Source of the DNA: Apostichopus japonicus | Lineage: Eukaryota; Echinodermata; Holothuroidea; Aspidochirotida; Stichopodidae | Reading direction: 5' to 3' | Assembly: GCF_037975245.1 (NCBI RefSeq) | Contig: NC_092567.1 | Coordinates: forward strand, 2,589,214-2,653,213 | DNA length: 64,000 nt | Shown here: positions 48,203 to 60,450 of the stretch, in pieces | Position numbering within the stretch: the stretch's first letter is position 1 | Layout of the letters: each line of letters opens with the position of its first letter | Translations under genes and position numbers: made by a program | The notes under the pieces: generated by a model | Databases searched by the model: none | What the model saw: only the letters and a program-made list of their open reading frames with translations | Told to the model about the DNA's origin: nothing

Positions 48203-48284
48203 CTCTTTGTCTGTGTCTCTGGACTAGTACACGTTAGACAATCTGCTGTTCCTCGTGGTGATAACTCTAGATTAAATATGTAAC
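48203..48284 (-). CDS. Candidate internal exon, D1b copy
   Basis: The acceptor TTTCTGTTTTTCTAG precedes GTTACATATTT. The open frame (two leading bases) reads YIFNLELSPRGTADCLTCTS, then PETQTK, to a weak donor AAAGAG|GTGGCG. Its phase (needing one base from the previous exon) fits the end of the exon at 58374-58423. Without the donor the frame continues for about 80 more codons to a stop at 47950, ending in a hydrophobic, membrane-like segment. So this could instead be a terminal exon encoding a transmembrane tail in this copy but not in D1a. Confidence 0.35.
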
Positions 48285-48394
48285 CTAGAAAAACAGAAAA
48301 TTATTACTTTTAAAAAGTGTTATCACCTCCACGAACTGCTGCAGTTAAAGAAGGGATGAAGAAAACAACAACTATAGTCACGGGGGCCATGCTA

Positions 48395-49640
48395 GACAGA
48401 ATAAGATGCATCACCTGCTACACACATCGCGGAGATGCCTGCTACACACAATAAGAGGCATCCCCTGATACACATACTGACAGAGATCCCTGCTACATAG
48501 AATAACAGTTATCACCTGTGTTACACAGCATAACATTTATCACCTGATACACAGACTGACGGAGATCCCTGCTACACAGAATAACGGGCATCACCTGCTA
48601 CACATACTGAGAGAGATCACTGCTACACAAAATAACAGGCATCACCTAAACACACTGACGGAGATCCCTGCTACACAGAATAACAGACATAACCTGCTAC
48701 ACAGACTGACGGAGATCCCTGCTACATAGAATAACATGTATCACATGTTAAATCGTATAACAGCTATCACCTTATCAGGTGATAGCTGATAGACTGACGG
48801 AGATCACTGCTACACAGAAAAACAGGCATCACCTGCTACACAGACTGACAGAGATGCCTGCTACACAGAATAACAGGCATAAACTGTTGCATATATACTG
48901 AGTTCCCTGCTACACAGAATAACAGGCATCACCTACACACACTGACGGAGATCCCTGCTACATAAAATAACAGGCATCACCTGTTACAGAGACTGACGGA
49001 GATCCCTGCTACACAGAATAACAGGCATCACCTGCTTCACATACTGACAGAGATCCCTACTACACAGAATAACATGCATCACCTGCTTCACATACTGACA
49101 TAGATCCCTGCTACATAGAATAACAGGCATCACCTGCTTCGCATACTGACAGAGATGCCTGCTACACAGAATAACAGGTATAAACTGTTGCATATACTTA
49201 CTGAGTACCCTGCTACACAGAATAACAGGCATCACCTACCCACACTGACGGAGATCCCTGCTACATAGAATAACAGGCATCACCTGTTACAGAGACTGAC
49301 GGAGATCCCTGCTACATAGAATAACAGGCATCACCTGCTACACATTCTGACATAGATCCCTGCTACACAGAATAACAGGCATCACCTGCTACACAGACTG
49401 ACGGAGATCCCTGCTACATAGAATAACACGAATCACCTGTTACACATACTGACAGAGATCCCTGCTACCAAAAATAGCATGCATCATCTGCTACAAATAC
49501 TGACAGAGATCCCTGCTACATAGAATAAAAGGCATTACCTGCTACACTTACTGACATAGAGCCCTGCTACACATAATAGCATGCATCACCTGCTACACAT
49601 ACTGACAGAGATCCCTGCTATACAGAATAACAGGCACCAA
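48395..49640 (+). repeat. 51-bp dimeric minisatellite (about 24 copies, D1b)
   Basis: Same dimeric unit as 6362-7128, measured at 51 bp between 49269 and 49320. A unique 12-bp perfect hairpin interrupts it at 48761-48788. Confidence 0.97.
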
Positions 49641-50060
49641 CCTCACCCTCCCCCTCCAGTCCAGTCTTGTCATGATGTATGTGATGATGCATATCTTACG
49701 CTCCAACAATAGATCATGACGTCATATGTGCTAATGTGTCCAGTTTTCCAGCCAATCTGTCTGTTTGATTTGTTTACTAATATAATGATTACTATCAGTA
49801 CGTTGACTAATTAAACACCTTAAACAAGGAACAATCATTACCCCATCATTGAACTTTGTATCAATCTGATAATACTGCTTGCTTAGAATGAATTGCCACA
49901 ATCTTTCAGCTGGCGGTATATCATAAACCGCGGTGTAAACGAGACGATATATCTCTTTAACTGCAGACCACAAAATCACACCATGAAGGATGAAAGAAGC
50001 CATTTATATTACTACCAGACATCAATATAGGTCAATGTTACGACCTTTAGAAACTGAGTC
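49636..50060 (+). repeat. Duplicated block D4, copy b
   Basis: Partner of 42448-42850, directly abutting the end of the 51-bp array. Lacks the C run and the CCACCGCCACC insertion. Confidence 0.9.
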
Positions 50061-52345
50061 AAAGAGAGTGAAAACAAGAAAGGATTGAAATCAATGTTGA
50101 AAACAAGTCTGTGAAGCAAACCTTCAACTTCATGACATAACGTCATAAAATAAAATAGAATTAATAAACATTCCCAGCAAATTTACACTCTCGTTTGCGT
50201 TTTAGGTAACAGTTTAAGGAAAACCCTGCAGACGGGCGTGACAAAGAATTACCTAACAAAGGCCTCCAAAAATTGTTAGCATATAGTGATAAGCATTATG
50301 ACGTTTTCAATACATATAAACAGACATACGTGGTATCCAGTGCAGTTGAGGACGAACGGGGAAGGGAAAGGACATTGCACGGGAGAAATGAATTCAGTAA
50401 GAATATATAGTGGCCAGGGGTAACGGTACCCTTGATATACCAGTTTATTAACTCATCTTTAATTTACCAAATGAGATTCAATGAGGAAGTTCATCTCGAT
50501 TTAAGGTTAATATAATGAAGGACATCTATAAGGAACACCCCTCCCGCACCCCATCCCCTCACGCGTGCAGAGACGTCAATGATCAACACAGTGGATGTTG
50601 ACAAGGAGAGATCCTCGTGTGGGGACGAGGAGTGAAACTCATTTCTTCAAGAAAAAAAAAGAAGGAAAATTTAAAACCGTTAAAATCCTGCCTTTAGATG
50701 ATTCAGATTTTGCCCAAAATACGCTATAAAATCATATAATGGTCTTCAGATGCCACATTGAGCAATATACTTTACGATCATTTGATTATACACTTTTGAA
50801 TATTTGTAATACGTTGGACGTTTAAAATCTTTCAAAAGGCACACAAGACGTTGAAATTACAAGTTAGTACATAGACTACGTGTTGCACAAAGATAACAAT
50901 GTTGACAATATATATCTGATTATTTTTCTTTTATTGCTTCCATTGACATTACAGCATCAATACGTATCAAAAATTTCATTATAAGATTCTAATATACGAA
51001 CTTATGATATAGTAACAGATACACGGGATTAATCGGTTGTGATTGTATCACAATGAGAGACCAGGATCGCCTCAAAAAGAACAAGTGTGTTTGTTGCAAA
51101 CATTGTATATTTGTACTTACATGCAGAAATACGGAAGATACCAAAAACAATTACAAAATAAAGGGATAATTATATCCTTTGAAATATGTAATATCATAAA
51201 CAGATACCGCAACGCAGTGATTTCTTCCATATGTATATGTTAATCTATGTGTGTAGTTATGTAAATATGTTCGGTTTTGCGTTACAGGGCTTGGGTTTAG
51301 TGGTAAACGTTATGGCTTCATAACATCCAATTGGGTTGAAGCAAATACGACAAAAACTGAATTACAATGAAGAGATCATGAATATCCATTAATCATCAAC
51401 CAGCATCATTAATAAGAAGTAGCAAATTAACGATACAAAAAGATGAAAAAAATGTGTATGGAGAGCCAATGATTGCATTTAAGGTTCATGTTAAATATAC
51501 AGAACATTATCTTCGTTGCTATCATGTTAAAATCTTACTATAATACGTCAAAGTCACTTGTTCCTATTGTCTTCAAAGAAACACCATTAGAGATCATAAT
51601 AAAGGAACAAAGAACTGGATTAAAAAACAAAACATGTCATTGTTATTAATTTATGTCTAAGAAAACGTTTCAGTATACTTTTGAGTAACACAATCAATGG
51701 TATAACGGTAGACAGCCAGTCATTGTTATTATGATAACATTTCACAATATTCTTGTAATATTCACTGTATTACGCGTGAGTAATATCAAAGATTAATTAA
51801 TAATATAGAAAAAGGAGGAACGAAAGAAAGCAACTCAATCTTTAAAGAAAGTAAAATTAATGAAAGGATGAAGTAGAATGCAATCTAACAATTAATGACT
51901 AAATATAGCAATAGTTAGAGCAAGTATTAGATATAGTCTTAGAATTGTTCTAAATCGAAGGAAAATATCGGAGTATAGGCCTAAAGATAAATAAAGAAGA
52001 TATGAAATGAAACCAGAAGAATCATTTTTAAGGCGCATTAAAATAACAATGAAAGAATAAAATGAAGAGTCTATACAATACAGAGCCGATCTTTGTTTTT
52101 AAGGATTACTTGATATATACATAATATTATCAGCTTTACTACGACATAATTATGTAATGCTAAAACAATAACTGTAAAACGTTCTGCTTATACACCTTAT
52201 TAAAAGAGACTGATAATAAAGCAATTATTGAAGACAAAGTTAAAAAAAATTAAACTTATTCAAATATACGAGTCTTGTATCTTAACAACTATTCAAGAAT
52301 CGATACCACCAAAATCAAATATGTTTTTTTTTCATGCGTAAGAGA
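50061..52345. other. Intron-like non-coding DNA
   Basis: AT-rich with A-runs. No gene or array is seen. A strong minus-strand donor-like GTAAGTAC at 51113-51120 has no acceptor upstream. Confidence 0.4.
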
Positions 52346-52354
52346 CCTAAAGTG

Positions 52355-53835
52355 ACTTGTTCGTCGATAGCTTACCTTTCACATAATATTAAAATGATCG
52401 ATAGCTTACCTATCATGTAATATCAAAATGACCGATAGCTTACCTATCACATAATATCATAATGATCGATAGCTTACCTATCACATTATATTAAAATGAT
52501 CGATAGCCTACCTATCACGTAATATTAAAATGATCGATAACTTACCTATCACATAATATTACAATGATTGATATTTAATATGATCGATAATTTACGTATC
52601 ACAACATTTTAAAATGATCAGTAACTTACATATCACATGATAATAAATATGTTCATTTACTTACCTATCAAATCATAATAAAATTATCGATAGCTAACCT
52701 ATCACATACTTCTAAAATGATCGATAGCTTACATATCACATCATATTAAATATGATAAAGTGCTTACCTATCACATAACATTACAATGATCGATAGCTTA
52801 CCTATCACATCATATTAAATATGATCAATGGCTTACCCTATCACTTAACATTACAATGATCGAAAGCTAACCTATCATATAATATTAAATATGATCGATT
52901 GCTTTTCTAACACATATTATTAAAATGATCGATAACTTACCTATCAGATGATATTACAAAGATCGATAGCTTACCTATCACATGATAGTACAATGATCGA
53001 TAGCTTACCTATCATGTAATATTAAATATGAGCGATAGCTTACCTATCACATAATATTAAATATGATCGATTGCTGTTCTATCACATATTATTAAAATGA
53101 TCGATAACTTAACTATCACATGAGATTACATTGATCGCTCGCTTACCTATCACATGATAGTACAATAATCGATAGCTCACCTATCATGTAATATTAAATA
53201 TGATCGATAGCTTACCTATCACATATTTATGAAATGATCGATAGATTACCTATCACATAATATTAAAATGATCAAGAGCTTACCTATTACATAATATTAA
53301 AATGATCGATAGCTTACATATCACATAATATTGATAGCTTACCTATCACATGATAGTACAATGATCGATAGCTTACCTACATACTATTAAAATGATCGAT
53401 AGCTTAAATATCACATACTATTAAAATGATCTATAGCTTACCTATAGACTATTAAAATGATCTATAGCTTACATATCACAGCATTTTAAAATGATCAATA
53501 GCTTACCTATCACATAATATCGATAGCTTACCTATCACATGATATTACAATGATAGATAGCTTACCTATCACATGATAGTACAATGATCGATAGCCTACC
53601 TATCATGTAATATTAATATGATCCATAGCTTACATATCACATACTATTAAAATGATCGATAGCTTACCTATTACATACTATGATAGTGATCGATAGCGTA
53701 TCACATAATAGTAGGCTAAATATGATCGATACTTTACCTATCACATCTTAGTAAATATCATCAATAGCTAACCTATCACATAATATTACAATATTCGATA
53801 GTTTACCTTACAAATACTATTAAAGTGATTGTTGG
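52355..53835 (+). repeat. 34-bp minisatellite (about 43 copies)
   Basis: The unit is GATCGATAGCTTACCTATCA followed by CATAATATTAAAAT, with many point variants and occasional short or long units. Each unit contains GATAG..CTATC, a 5-bp stem with a 5-nt loop, and usually ATCGATA. The array appears only once in the window, unlike the other two minisatellites. Confidence 0.97.
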
Positions 53836-53839
53836 GTTT

Positions 53840-55215
53840 GAATCTACTTTAGTCTCACAAACAAATAGACACTTTAAAAGATTCATTAAAATGAAAAAAA
53901 GGAAATAATAAAAATAGAAATAATGAAACACGGAGAGCATACCATTGTATTAATGTTTACTTAATGAACAGAACATTATCAGCGTTATAATCGTATTCAA
54001 AATTGTTAAATTTTGTAAGCTCACATGATTGTATGGTCTTAACAGACAAGACTTTATTGAGGACTATAATAACAACGGAAGGTAAATAAAGACGATCAAA
54101 TACTAACAAGAGTCCAACGGTCACTATGGTTACTTGAATAGTGGAATAATAAAGTGTAGTAACCATCACCCAAATATCATAATATTTATGCCAACATGTA
54201 CCCGCGGTTAACCAAAATTATATTCCAAGTTTGGATATGATCTGATTTAAGGTTGTGGTATTATTTGCAAGTTTTAATTATTGGTACCTCCCAAAAAATT
54301 GGGCCAACACAATTTTGCGCTCAAATGGTTCCACAAATATTTGGCTTCACAAATTCAGGTCCAAATAATGTGTCCCAAAATGCATGTGGGTTGGTAATAA
54401 AAGTTGGCCCTGTCAGCGTAAAAATATGCCTGGAATTTTGTGAGACTTAGATTGCCTACATGTATCAGCTATTAACCAACAACTGTATACCAAGTCTAGC
54501 TACAATCTGAATTCTTGTTGCTGGGTTATTTTAATGTAAAAATCCTTAGGTTTGATCCAATCATCTCATTAATATTGATAAGGTCAACGCCAAAACAATA
54601 GGGCACACCTTCTTACTAAAAAACATCTACGTAAAGCAAGTCTGAAAAGTATCCATTACTCCGTTGGAAATGTACATCCATGATTTCTTTTTCAAAATGA
54701 GGATTCAATAAAATATGAATAAACTACAGTCATTTGGGTATTAATATCTTCAAATCCCCGAAAGCAAAGTTGTAACCCTATACAATCCAATGTCATATCG
54801 AGAGAATTAAACATAGGAATAAACAGAACATTTGCTATCAGTGTGCTGTAACTATGACGTCACACCTGTTTGCTTCAAGTTCACTTATATTACAAATTGT
54901 GACAATTTCAGCTATAGATATCTAAAAAATGCAAGGTAGGAATTGGATGCTTAATATATGATTAGTTAAAAACAATTTCCTCTGAGCTATCCTTTTAAGA
55001 TTTGTCACGTCATCCTATTGTCTTCATGTTAAGAACGATAAAACATTGGAACAGAAAGAAATTAAGAAATGCTGGCTTAGAACAAACATATCACAGATAT
55101 TAATTAATATCACCTCTAAGTTCTCGTAGATCGATTTTAATAACACAATGGTATTGTAGATAACCAATGTATGTCATTTAGTCTTTACATTGACACAATT
55201 AATGTGACTCTACTC
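53840..55215. other. Intron-like non-coding DNA
   Basis: No supportable gene. The 65-codon plus frame 54253-54450 is unsupported. Confidence 0.4.
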
Positions 55216-55219
55216 GTGT

Positions 55220-55935
55220 GAGATTTAAGACATTACGTAACCGATACGTCACAGTTTAATTCAAAATTAGTAAAAGTAGGAACGAAGAAAACCACAGAAA
55301 GGTTGAATCACGCAATCTTAGTTACTGGGTGTATGTGGATACAGTATGTACAGATTTTATCCAAAGCATTTCAAACATATCTGCTTAAACATAGGTTAGA
55401 AGTATTAACAGAATTAGGCGTTTATTTAATGTTCTAAGTAGTAAAGTGCATGTCGGGGAATGGGGTGGGGTGGGGATCGAAGATAGGGGTCTGGAGTTGG
55501 AATGGATCATACGGATCAATGAAGGGTATTATACCCTGCACTGGAGGAGTGCATGGAGGCTGAGAACAGGTCACCAGCAATACTTGACCAGGGACACATG
55601 AGTAAGTGAAACCTCTTTCTTCAGTTACGCAAGTAACAAAGACTTTGTTACATAATGGGGGGAAAAGAAAATTAAAAGATAATGCACATTACAGTTTAAT
55701 TCCCATTATACTATAAGCGTGCTGGTGGTGATGCAAATGACTTATATATACAATAAATTGGGTCACCAATGTAGAGGGTACGTCATTTATCCCCCCCTAC
55801 ACTACCCCCCCTCCCCGCCCATCCACATACACACAAAGAATAAGATAGGGATGTATAGTCTCATATACTGATGACGTAGTGGTTGATGGATGACGTCATT
55901 AGAACCTTGATTGGTTCTTAGTAATTTGATGTTGG
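55220..55935 (+). repeat. Short duplicated block D3, copy b
   Basis: Partner of 36300-36615, with extra DNA containing C/G-rich tracts (55440-55500 and 55790-55820) between the two anchors. Confidence 0.55.
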
Positions 55936-57240
55936 CTTGAAGATCAAACACATTTCGAGTTAGAAGAGAAAGTAAATGTGAACAGTAATGTTGCTAATAA
56001 ATCGTTAGAAATAACTTGTAAACTTTACAATACTAAGTAGCCTGTATGGTCATGCAATGTATCGAATCTTTGATTGGAGTTCTGTGTAGTATTTGGAGTT
56101 ATCAACAGTACACAAAGTTAACCTAATCTCTTGATAGGATGGAGTAGGAATCTACTAAACACCCCACCCCCTTCTCCGAATATAAAAAAAAACTAGCAAT
56201 AAATTTAAATTATGTACGCTACCTGTGGTTAACCCCGTCTGAAAGTTGGGTAATATCGAGGACGAGATTCTCATAGTTACTCATTCTTTCTAACATGTAC
56301 TTCTCTGTTATCGTTTTGTTTTAAATTTCATTGAGCTAAATTCAAAAGACATAAGTAGTCAATTTGTTAATTGTTTCTTCAACTTGATCAACAATGACGT
56401 CATCATACTTTTTAAGAAGTTGGCGAAAATGAGGGCGCTGTTTCTCAATAAAAGATAGATCGTGATCAGTGAAGCATATACATCATATTCAGAAATGGTC
56501 AAAGGATAACATGTATCTCCCCATCGCCTACCCCTCTAGTCCCCCGAACGACAGCAACGTGACTTGCAAAACATAACAGGTTACATGTGTACCCTTTAGC
56601 GCACAAAACTAAGTTGTTGAATATGAAGCATATTAAAGGATGACTTTAAGCACAACATTAATGTTGTTATGTCGTAGACCACTGGCATTCAGTCTAGGTT
56701 GCTTTTGCTATAACATTTTGTTGAATTTTGAGACAAGTTACTTTGAACAGCTGAGTTAAAGGTAACTGGTCTATATAGTATAATACGGCGACAGTTATGT
56801 CAGTTCATCAAATACAACACAAAACACAATGGGATGAGAGACTTTTATGTCCTCAAATAACATGTTAACATTGAAGTACAAATTCTACACGGACAAATGT
56901 TGTTGAAATCATCTAACTATGCTTTGGTGTAAGAACGAAATTACAAAACTAGATTTTGTTGAATTATTCAAATGTATAAATCACATTGTTGACATGACGT
57001 CATCATCAATTTAGCATTAAAGGAGTATTCCAGACATTTATCTTACTAAACCAGGAAAGATGAAGAAACATTAATAACACTCCTTTTTTTGGACTATAAC
57101 AATTAAAGACTGAAATTCCGCCTTAAGTAATCCATTAAAACAGATATAAATAAACAGAGCTCTCTCCAATTTCACTGCATTATTGTAAATGGAATTATTA
57201 GTATGATTGTACAACCTAACCTCTCTACAAGATCCATTCA
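55936..57240. other. Intron-like non-coding DNA
   Basis: TGACGTCATC words occur at 56396 and 56995. A 16-nt block with a perfect acceptor but poor donor at about 56236-56251 is not called. Confidence 0.4.
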
Positions 57241-57241
57241 C

Positions 57242-57605
57242 CAGGGGCGTCGGAGCCGGTACGGCAGGTCAGGCGAACGCCGGACCAATATTCACGGCGC
57301 AAAAAAGAAAAGAAAAAAAGTAGGACTAAGAAAAAAAAATGGCAAAAAATAAAGAACCAAATGAAACACATATTAAAATGTGTTTCAAAATATTAGTTGG
57401 GTGGCAGGGGTCTTGTTTTCAAGCTCTGGAAGTGCCATTTCCTGCAATCTGGGAGAAATTTCTCAAAATTTTCTCCATTACTCTACGAGCCCAACTATGG
57501 TGGCGCGTAGCGTATTTTGACCTACCAAACGTCCCCCCGATAATTATGATAGAGGGCCACACTCTGATCTGCCGTACCAATCCCAAATAGCTTCCGACGC
57601 CCCTG
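57242..57605. mobile_element. MITE of family G with terminal inverted repeats
   Basis: The left end CAGGGGCGTCGGAGC and the inverted right end CAGGGGCGTCGGAAGC pair over about 15 bases, with TTCA next to each end as a possible 4-bp target duplication (offset by one base on the left). Inverted inside are diverged core blocks of family G (CGCCACCATAGTTGGG, GAAATGGCACTTCCAGAGCTTG). There is no transposase, so it is non-autonomous. Confidence 0.7.
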
Positions 57606-57609
57606 TTCA

Positions 57610-58370
57610 TAATGAATGTCAAAGTTACAGTCTTCATCAAGTCACCATTACATTCTCTTGAGAATATAGGCATTTGATGACGTCACAATCAGACAAGACT
57701 AGTTGCATGTGTATTATACTGGAGCTCTATCTGGAACTGTTTGTAGTATTTGGTAGATATTAACAGTTTACAACATAAACTCTTTCTTTGATCCTTTCTC
57801 ACTGAAATTACTGCCATCGTTTTGAAGATTGAGTGAATGACGTCACAGTCCTGCCGATGATCGGCAATGCCAGATGAACATATATTATGCATTGAGCTGT
57901 AATATAGAGATAAAATTACATTTGTATTAGGTAATAATGCTTTGATAATAAATGGGTCGAGCATAATACTTATTAGTAGAACAATGGAGAAGTAAAACAT
58001 AGACAACCCCCACCCCCGCAAAAAGTGCCAGCAATACCATGATACAAACAGTATAATTTAACCCACCAGCTAAACAAAACACCACCCCACAGGAAACAAG
58101 CGAACTATGTTTATGTTATCACTCATTTTCATACATTAGTCAGGAACCAGCCCGGTAAATACAAAAGATAATAAAACCAATTGTAGTTGAAGCAGTTGAT
58201 ATTAGTGATCAGATAAGATGAGAAAATAAAAGCTATAGGAAAAAAATCTGGTTAATGATGGAGATTTGTTTATATAAATTTAGATTTTACAATTAAAAAT
58301 AACAGACACGTTCAATATTAAGAAATGCAATGTTAAATACTAAGATAGAGAGTATTCAGCTGTATTGACT
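57610..58370. other. Intron-like non-coding DNA
   Basis: TGACGTCA words at 57677 and 57838. A block at 57720-57770 (GGAACTGTTTGTAGTATTTGG) resembles 56070-56120 (GGAGTTCTGTGTAGTATTTGG), a weak local duplication. No gene is seen. Confidence 0.4.
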
Positions 58371-58373
58371 TAC

Positions 58374-58423
58374 CGTTACTTGAACCTTGCCAGGCTTCTC
58401 TGGTAACTCTCCTCATGGAAGCC
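58374..58423 (-). CDS. Candidate 50-nt internal exon
   Basis: An acceptor GTCCCTCTTGTTTAG precedes the block and the donor is AACG|GTAAGTCAA, both good matches. Only one frame is open (after one base): ASMRRVTREAWQGSSN plus one trailing base. Entering from the 62914-62949 exon in its HVTEVAIYQEK frame, the split codon is completed. Leaving, the trailing base plus two leading bases of the 48203-48284 exon also complete a codon. This three-exon phase agreement is the main support. The encoded peptide is basic and no domain is recognised. Confidence 0.5.
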
Positions 58424-58429
58424 CTAAAC

Positions 58430-60450
58430 AAGAGGGACAGTATAAGTAATGATATGTACAAGATAATATAGAAAAAAAACCAATGCAGTATATAGTTAAA
58501 TGTTGTAAATATTTATCATATGCATACATATTAAAAGTGTTGTCTCAGAGATAATCGATTCATGTTACAACAAACTTTGCATGTTTCAAATGTCTTGGAA
58601 ATTGTTGTCCTGTTCATTATTATTATTTCAGTTATTATTTTAGGGATTCCTAACGAGTACGTCTTGCGAATATTTTGTTACTGAACATGATATACACATG
58701 ACGGCTAAATCCATGAAACCATGGTCACCTATGATGTGTTCGCTCTGATTCCATGCTCGAAAGGATTTGTGAAGATTGAATTCTATAAAAAAGTTCTACT
58801 GTTTGCTTGAAATATTCCAAATAAGTATATAAATAACAAAATGAATAGCATATGTCAACCCATATTGACTCACAGCACGAGGATATAATCCTTTCCCAAT
58901 CTATATATGAGATTTCTGTGTAAAACAGTATTACTGTACATGAATCAGTTCACTCATCGCCACACCCCATCCTCTTCCCTTCTGGTAACCATCAAATGAC
59001 CTATTCAGGGGATTTCCCCTTGATATAACGATGACTCAATCAATGCAACCCAATGTACTATCACACATCGGTGCGATGCAGGGAAATGTTCCGTCCTGTT
59101 TATAAGCTGATCCCGTCTAGCTGAGTAGCCATTTTCAATTAAATTGCAAAGTTTAACATTCTCATCATTATGGAAGTTCGACAATTCCTTCAAATATTAA
59201 TGTAATCGTTACAGAAACATATCCAAGTCACTCAGCTCTCAGTATGTGCTTTTCTTAAGAATTCATAAATGTAGGAGACACACTATTGGACATTGACTCA
59301 CGTGATCATGCAATAGCAAGGTGAGAGTTCAAGAGATGGTGAAGGGGGCAGCATTCTTAGGGTGTTAACATGACCAGTTTACTCCATTCTGAAGGTAAAC
59401 TGATCCATAAACGTGGTTTATATATTCCCAACTGGACCAACCCCTCTCCCTTCTTCCTCTAGAACTTTGAAACCAATCGTAACATTTTTTTGTAAAAGTT
59501 AAGTAAAATGTTGGGTAGGCCGTGTCACTATATGACGTTCCTTTAATAAGAAAATACCCTGAATTGTTCATTATTGACATATAAGGGGATACTTAGTTTA
59601 GTTGGTTCTCTTGACCATGATAAACCGGGTTCTGCTTTATGTTTTGTTTTGATGGAACTTGTGTTATCATTATATTATTTTATTTTCAGTGGAAAGCTAT
59701 TAACATTTTAGGCGTTAATTATAAATGCATATTATAGTGTGAAATACTATTAACAGTTTAAGTGTTAAATGCGAAAGACAGAGTCTTTCTTGCTGGCGTT
59801 ACCTAATTTTCCAAAGCGATAATTAAATCAACCAGTATAAATAACCGTCCCAATAACACTAGGTTACAGATGAGCGGTGGAAGAGGAAGGGATGGGGGGA
59901 GGGCGGGCGGACTCAGCCGATGTTCAGGGGTGCTGAAAGCGCTACCCTGTGAATGTTCCTACGGTCAAGAGCTTGCTTAATACACATGGTCAGTGGTCTT
60001 GTTGGACCCGGAGACATTGTACCTACGAAGCCTTAAAATCTCCTGAAATTAAGTTTTAAAACTATTTGATGCATCCCGAGACCCCAATGCGAAAATATAC
60101 ACAACTATAGTGATAGAAAATCACTGTTCCGAAAAATAATTCGCGATCATAATAGACTCCTGTACCCTTCCCGTAACATCCGGGCATCTCTGTTTACCAT
60201 GGTACCATTGCCTAGGAACCTGTTAGGTTGCTGGTATAGTAGGGCTAATAGTAACAGTAAGACTTGATCTCGTTTTGTTTTTGAGAGGTATGAGAGAGAT
60301 GGGAGAGATGGGAGAATTTGAAGAGATAGTAATAGTGAGTGAAGAAGAGAAAACGATTTGTTTTGTGGACAAAGAGGATCAAAGTTAAAACTCTCTCAAA
60401 ACAAGAATTTGAAAGCCAGGTTACTTTCTCACAAGTCCGGAACGATGAAT
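58430..60450. other. Intron-like non-coding DNA
   Basis: No array or gene is seen. A G/C-rich patch lies at 59870-59950. Confidence 0.4.

Larger units (their letters stand above)
44410..49635 (+). repeat. Segmental duplication D1, copy b
   Basis: The partner of 1640-7130 in the same order: 33-bp repeat (44826-44940), the 45355 block, the SINE-like repeat (46548-46660), the 27-bp array (47166-47460), the candidate exon (48203-48284) and the 51-bp array (48395-49635). It lacks the SINE insertion of copy a. It has fewer 27-bp but more 51-bp units. Confidence 0.95.

Noticed and set aside
52355-53835. CRISPR-like array
   Set aside because: There are no unique spacers between repeats; units are contiguous, diverged tandem copies in eukaryotic DNA.
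56236-56251. 16-nt block after a perfect acceptor (ACCCAACTTTCAG)
   Set aside because: The donor GTAGCG is poor and a 16-nt microexon cannot be supported without transcripts.
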